Part shown: positions 61,312 through 64,000 of the stretch, piece by piece
Numbering within the stretch: the first letter of the stretch is position 1
How the letters are laid out: each line of letters begins with the position of its first letter
NCBI GenBank assembly: GCA_000381625.1
Contig: KB906767.1
Span: 6,058,462-6,122,461 of the forward strand
Direction: 5' to 3'
DNA from: Bryobacterales bacterium KBS 96
Lineage (GTDB): Bacteria; Acidobacteriota; Terriglobia; Bryobacterales; Bryobacteraceae
Length of the DNA stretch: 64,000 nt
Notes under the pieces: model-generated
Seen by the model: only the letters and a program-made list of their open reading frames with translations
What the model was told of the DNA's origin: nothing
Database searches by the model: none
Program-made: the position numbers and the translations under genes

Positions 61312-62005
61312 CGCGCGAAGAGGTAGCCTCCATTGTTTCGAGCGCGAAGCGCAATGGTTCGGACGATTCGACGATTGTTCCCGGAGGCAGTTGAACAGGT
61401 TCGCGGAATCGGAATACACGGTTCCACTTCGGATCGAATCGATAGAGCCATACCAGCGGCTGAATGCGGCCATCGGGCAATTGCGCGACGATGCGCGCGG
61501 AAGTGACAGGCTTGTCGGGTACGGGGCGAAGGCCAAGCGCGGTGAGCGGTTCCCGCAATGTCGTGCGAGTGGCGATCGTGACGGCATCGCGCAGAGGGGG
61601 CATCGGAGGGGCCGGCGCCGCAGGCTGCTCTTTCGGCAGCAAAGCTGGATCGCCCTGCGGAGCGCCACCGACCACCCAGGCGGTGATGATGATGATCTCT
61701 TCCTGGGTCAGAGCGTGATCGATCAGCAGGTTGCCAAAACCTTTCACAGCGCCCCACGGAGGCATGGAACGGGAGAGCACCTGCTCTTTGATATCGACGG
61801 CCCAAGGACGGGTTTCCTGATAGCTGGTCAAAGGAACGGATGAACCTGCGCCGTGACAAGATAGACAGCGGCGCGCGAAGATCCGTGAGATATCGCGGCT
61901 ATAGGTGAGATTGGTTGTGATGATGTCGTGGGCAGCCAAGGGCCCCGCCGCCAGCATTGGCGCGAGCAGGCAGGTAAGTGCAAACTTCCTCACTTCCTTC
62001 AGCAT
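61286..62005 (-). CDS. Exported monoheme cytochrome c domain protein
   Basis: 239 residues from ATG 62005, the start of a signal peptide (LKEVRKFALTCLLAPMLAAGPLAAHD). The heme site CLSCH is in FARRCLSCHGAGSSVPLTSYQETRPWAV, and a Met in VLSRSMPPWGAVKG is the likely axial ligand; the pair repeats the arrangement in the plus-strand cytochrome (58988-60388). The C-terminal part, LRFALETMEATSS, is not recognised. Sequence upstream of the ATG is repeat DNA, not coding. It is convergent with the metal-binding gene. Confidence 0.87.
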   Translation of the reverse strand: MLKEVRKFALTCLLAPMLAAGPLAAHDIITTNLTYSRDISRIFARRCLSCHGAGSSVPLTSYQETRPWAVDIKEQVLSRSMPPWGAVKGFGNLLIDHALTQEEIIIITAWVVGGAPQGDPALLPKEQPAAPAPPMPPLRDAVTIATRTTLREPLTALGLRPVPDKPVTSARIVAQLPDGRIQPLVWLYRFDPKWNRVFRFREPVQLPPGTIVESSEPLRFALETMEATSSRATTLSRAR

Positions 62006-62052
62006 ACCGAGAGGCTTCACGGCTGCCTTTGCGATTGCAGTTTGTCTACACA

Positions 62053-62115
62053 CAGAGCCGCCTTGCGCCAGCAAGCGTTTTTCGGACAACCGCATAACCG
62101 TGCACCGGCGTGCAG
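62053..62115. repeat. Composite palindromic repeat, full-length inverted copy
   Basis: CACAGAGCCGCC, TTGCGCCAGCAA hairpin, GCGTTTTTCGGACAACCGCATAACC centre, GTGCACCGGCGTGCA hairpin, then GCCGCTCCG. In reverse complement it follows 18383-18452 piece by piece, including the TTATnCG...CCGAAAAA centre. It sits between the cytochrome start and the DUF4340 stop. Confidence 0.7.
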
Positions 62116-62162
62116 CCGCTCCGATTGGAGTTTGCCTACGCACGGAGCATCTATTTCTCGTG

Positions 62163-63494
62163 TTACTTGCTGTTCTGTTTCGCCTTCGCCGCTTGGGGCT
62201 TAATACCCGCGAATGCCTTTAACGCATCGTCGACACTCTTGCCCGTCAGTTCGTAAAGCGAAGGCTCGCCTTCGCGCTTTGCGATGTAATTTGCGCCTGA
62301 CTTAGTGAACGAGGCCTTCTCGACGCGTTTTCCATCGTTTGATGTGACGGTTATATCGATTGCGGGATTGGCAAATCCGGTGGTTGGGAATGACGTCGCC
62401 GAGAGATCGCGCAATTGATCGATGACCGCCTGCACGGACGAGGCATCCATTGTCTTGCCGTTCGATTTCCAATCCTGTCCGCTCTTTGTATAAGTGGTTT
62501 CGCTAGACCCGTTGCGAAACTCCAGCTTCGTCGGATCGCTGAAGCCGAAATCGAAGATTTTGTGGTTCCGGAAATCGGCGAGAGTCTTGTCGACGCTCGA
62601 TCCCAGATCCGACGATACCTTGTACATGCCGGCCACAACCGAACTCTTGGCGTAGTAATCGTCTTTGTTCTTCCGAACATCGAGCGATTGCGGGCCGCCG
62701 GCATCCGTGACCTTTACTGTAGCCACGGGCTGTCCGGCCGCGAATAGGGCTGCGTCTTTCTTTTCGTCGGCCGCCGCGCCGGTGAGGTCCATGCGTGCGT
62801 CGCCCAGCTTGCGAACCAGTTCTTCCACCTGGAAGCTGTCGGCGCGGTAGGGGCCGGGTTTTACTATTTGCCAGTCGCCCTGATTGTTCTTGCCAAAGGT
62901 CAAATCGCCCTTCTTTGTAGTTAGCTCGATGCTGGTAAGTTTTTCGGAATTGAACGTCAGCAGGCGTTTGTCGCGAAGGTCGTTGACGGATTTGTCGAAC
63001 GAGCTCTTGACAGAGGAGGAGACGGCGTAAATCTTGGGATCGGAATCGGCCTTTGCGTAAACGAGAGATCCTGCGGGCGCGTCGTCCCCGAATTTGACAG
63101 TGTCCTTTTTACCATTCTTCAAATTCAGCGTGACCGTCAAGCTGGGATTATTCAGGCCATACTGTGAGCCCGCGGAGCCGTTCTCCGCAACCACACTGTC
63201 GGCGTTCAGGGGCGCGAGCGCCGACGTTAAGCCGGACACAGCATCCTGGTCCGCGGAAACGGTCGCAGGCGCGATAATCTGCCATTTCCCGTTTGTGCGT
63301 TTGAGGTCGATGCCGGTCCCGTCATTTTTCTTGATATCGATCTGCTGAAGCTGGTCGGCGGGGATGTTGACCAATTTCACGGTGTTGGAGGCGGTGGTGG
63401 AACTCGCTGATTGAGGATGTTTCTTTGCCCACCACACGCCGGCGCTGAGGGCAGCGAGAAGAACCGCTGCCGCCACTAAGCTTCGTGGTTTCAT
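62163..63494 (-). CDS. DUF4340 domain protein, ABC-transporter auxiliary
   Basis: 443 residues with N-terminal anchor (SLVAAAVLLAALSAGVWWAKKHPQ). The body has KLVNIPADQLQQIDIKKNDGTGIDLKRTNGKWQIIAPATVSADQDAVSGL, repeated again from about 180 (LTSIELTTKKGDLTFGKNNQGDWQIVKPGPYRADSFQVEELV), which is the DUF4340 tandem pattern. It starts 3 bp after the GldG-like gene. DUF4340 genes regularly follow GldG/GldF-type ABC modules and probably act in the same envelope-associated complex. Function is unknown. Confidence 0.9.
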   Translation of the reverse strand: MKPRSLVAAAVLLAALSAGVWWAKKHPQSASSTTASNTVKLVNIPADQLQQIDIKKNDGTGIDLKRTNGKWQIIAPATVSADQDAVSGLTSALAPLNADSVVAENGSAGSQYGLNNPSLTVTLNLKNGKKDTVKFGDDAPAGSLVYAKADSDPKIYAVSSSVKSSFDKSVNDLRDKRLLTFNSEKLTSIELTTKKGDLTFGKNNQGDWQIVKPGPYRADSFQVEELVRKLGDARMDLTGAAADEKKDAALFAAGQPVATVKVTDAGGPQSLDVRKNKDDYYAKSSVVAGMYKVSSDLGSSVDKTLADFRNHKIFDFGFSDPTKLEFRNGSSETTYTKSGQDWKSNGKTMDASSVQAVIDQLRDLSATSFPTTGFANPAIDITVTSNDGKRVEKASFTKSGANYIAKREGEPSLYELTGKSVDDALKAFAGIKPQAAKAKQNSK

Positions 63495-63497
63495 TCG

Positions 63498-64000
63498 TTA
63501 TCTCCGCTTCAGGAAGATGCTGACTCCTGCCGCAATCATCACGAGAGGCAGGAAAATAAGCGCGAAGTAGAAGAAGATGCGCATCTGCGCGGCCGAGACG
63601 TTGAGACGCCGGTCTTGTGTCTCTTTGGGCCGGATAGAGATGAGATCTTCATCCTGGGCGAGCCAGTTGATCGCATTCATAGCCAGATCTTTATTTGCAT
63701 TGAAGTCGATGAAATTATTGGCGAGGAAGCCGGAGTTTCCAACAACAACGAAACGGCCTTGCGAATTCGACTTGCCGGTGGAATATTCGCCGGATGCAGC
63801 TAGAACGAAAGGCCCTTTCTTGTTCTTTGGATCGCCAAGCGTAACAGATGCCGAGCTCAGGTTCGATGTTGCCTCGGCGCGGTCGCCCGTGGAGAACAGC
63901 TTTTCAGTAGTGCTCTTGCTGTTATTGGCGATGTTCATGGATTGCGCCAGCGGGAATGCCGTGGCGGAGTGCAACTCGCTCACAATCGCTTGCGTGCCGT
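63498..64000 (-). CDS. GldG-like ABC transporter auxiliary protein, partial
   Basis: C-terminal 167 residues; the frame continues past the right edge. Seen: GRFVVVGNSGFLANNFIDFNANKDLAMNAINWLAQDEDLISIRPKE, the last strand and helix of the periplasmic uncharacterised ABC domain, then MRIFFYFALIFLPLVMIAAGVSIFLKRR as the C-terminal membrane anchor. Its start lies outside the window, so a start codon is not assigned. With the DUF4340 protein it forms an ABC auxiliary pair as in gliding-motility-like systems; Gld function itself is not implied. Confidence 0.85.
   Translation of the reverse strand, partial: GTQAIVSELHSATAFPLAQSMNIANNSKSTTEKLFSTGDRAEATSNLSSASVTLGDPKNKKGPFVLAASGEYSTGKSNSQGRFVVVGNSGFLANNFIDFNANKDLAMNAINWLAQDEDLISIRPKETQDRRLNVSAAQMRIFFYFALIFLPLVMIAAGVSIFLKRR

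Overview
The window reads as a chromosomal segment of an Acidobacteriota bacterium, probably close to Bryobacterales/Solibacter. This is inferred from family content, not from a marker gene: two acidobacterial-type duplicated MacB/FtsX permeases (one directly behind a PadR regulator), two giant Oar-like TonB-dependent receptors with an N-terminal carboxypeptidase-regulatory domain, a secreted S46 peptidase, a GlgE/maltokinase pair, and copper/cytochrome c monooxygenase-like proteins. Base composition is moderately GC-rich throughout. I saw no rRNA, no convincing tRNA, no CRISPR array and no transposase.

Layout. 0-9 kb: permease, S53 peptidase, PadR-permease pair, M48 protease. 9-18 kb: class V aminotransferase, AhpD-like protein, then two tandem TonB-dependent receptors. 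A decayed copy of the AhpD-like gene and a near-identical promoter lie between the receptors, so this is a tandem duplication of a two-gene unit. 18-25 kb: ClpB-D2-like AAA+ ATPase, SDR oxidoreductase, and a heme operon (HemX-like, hemA, hemC, hemD). 25-29 kb: Phd/VapBC-type toxin-antitoxin locus with a frameshifted toxin, S46 peptidase, beta-lactamase-fold hydrolase, peroxiredoxin. 29-35 kb: glgE and maltokinase, aldose-1-epimerase lipoprotein, small membrane protein. 35-43 kb: TPR-like protein, metallo-beta-lactamase fold protein, ParDE-type locus with a frameshifted antitoxin, GtrA and CDP-alcohol phosphotransferase genes, purB, single-domain response regulator, an orphan cas6, a DUF5996 gene.

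43-46 kb: a minus-strand envelope-sensing operon (small membrane protein, LiaF-like protein, LytS-type kinase, LytTR regulator) whose regulator carries an in-frame amber codon. 46-52 kb: an iron module of bacterioferritin, a Fur-family regulator preceded by Fur-box-like palindromes and a possible leader ORF, a siderophore-type TonB receptor, a PKHD hydroxylase and a frameshifted PepSY membrane protein. 52-58.8 kb: bacterial eRF1-like protein, nucleotide pyrophosphatase-like phosphodiesterase, CpxA/CpxR-type two-component system behind a lipoprotein and a small membrane protein. 59-62 kb: cytochrome c/copper monooxygenase-like cluster. 62-64 kb: DUF4340 protein and the C-terminal part of a GldG-like ABC auxiliary protein that runs off the right edge.

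Two cross-cutting observations stand out. A composite palindromic repeat, built of hairpins flanked by inverted copies of GCGGCTC, occurs in at least seven intergenic spots. Four otherwise well-conserved genes are each broken by a single-nucleotide event; these could be real decay or consensus errors, and the raw reads would settle which.
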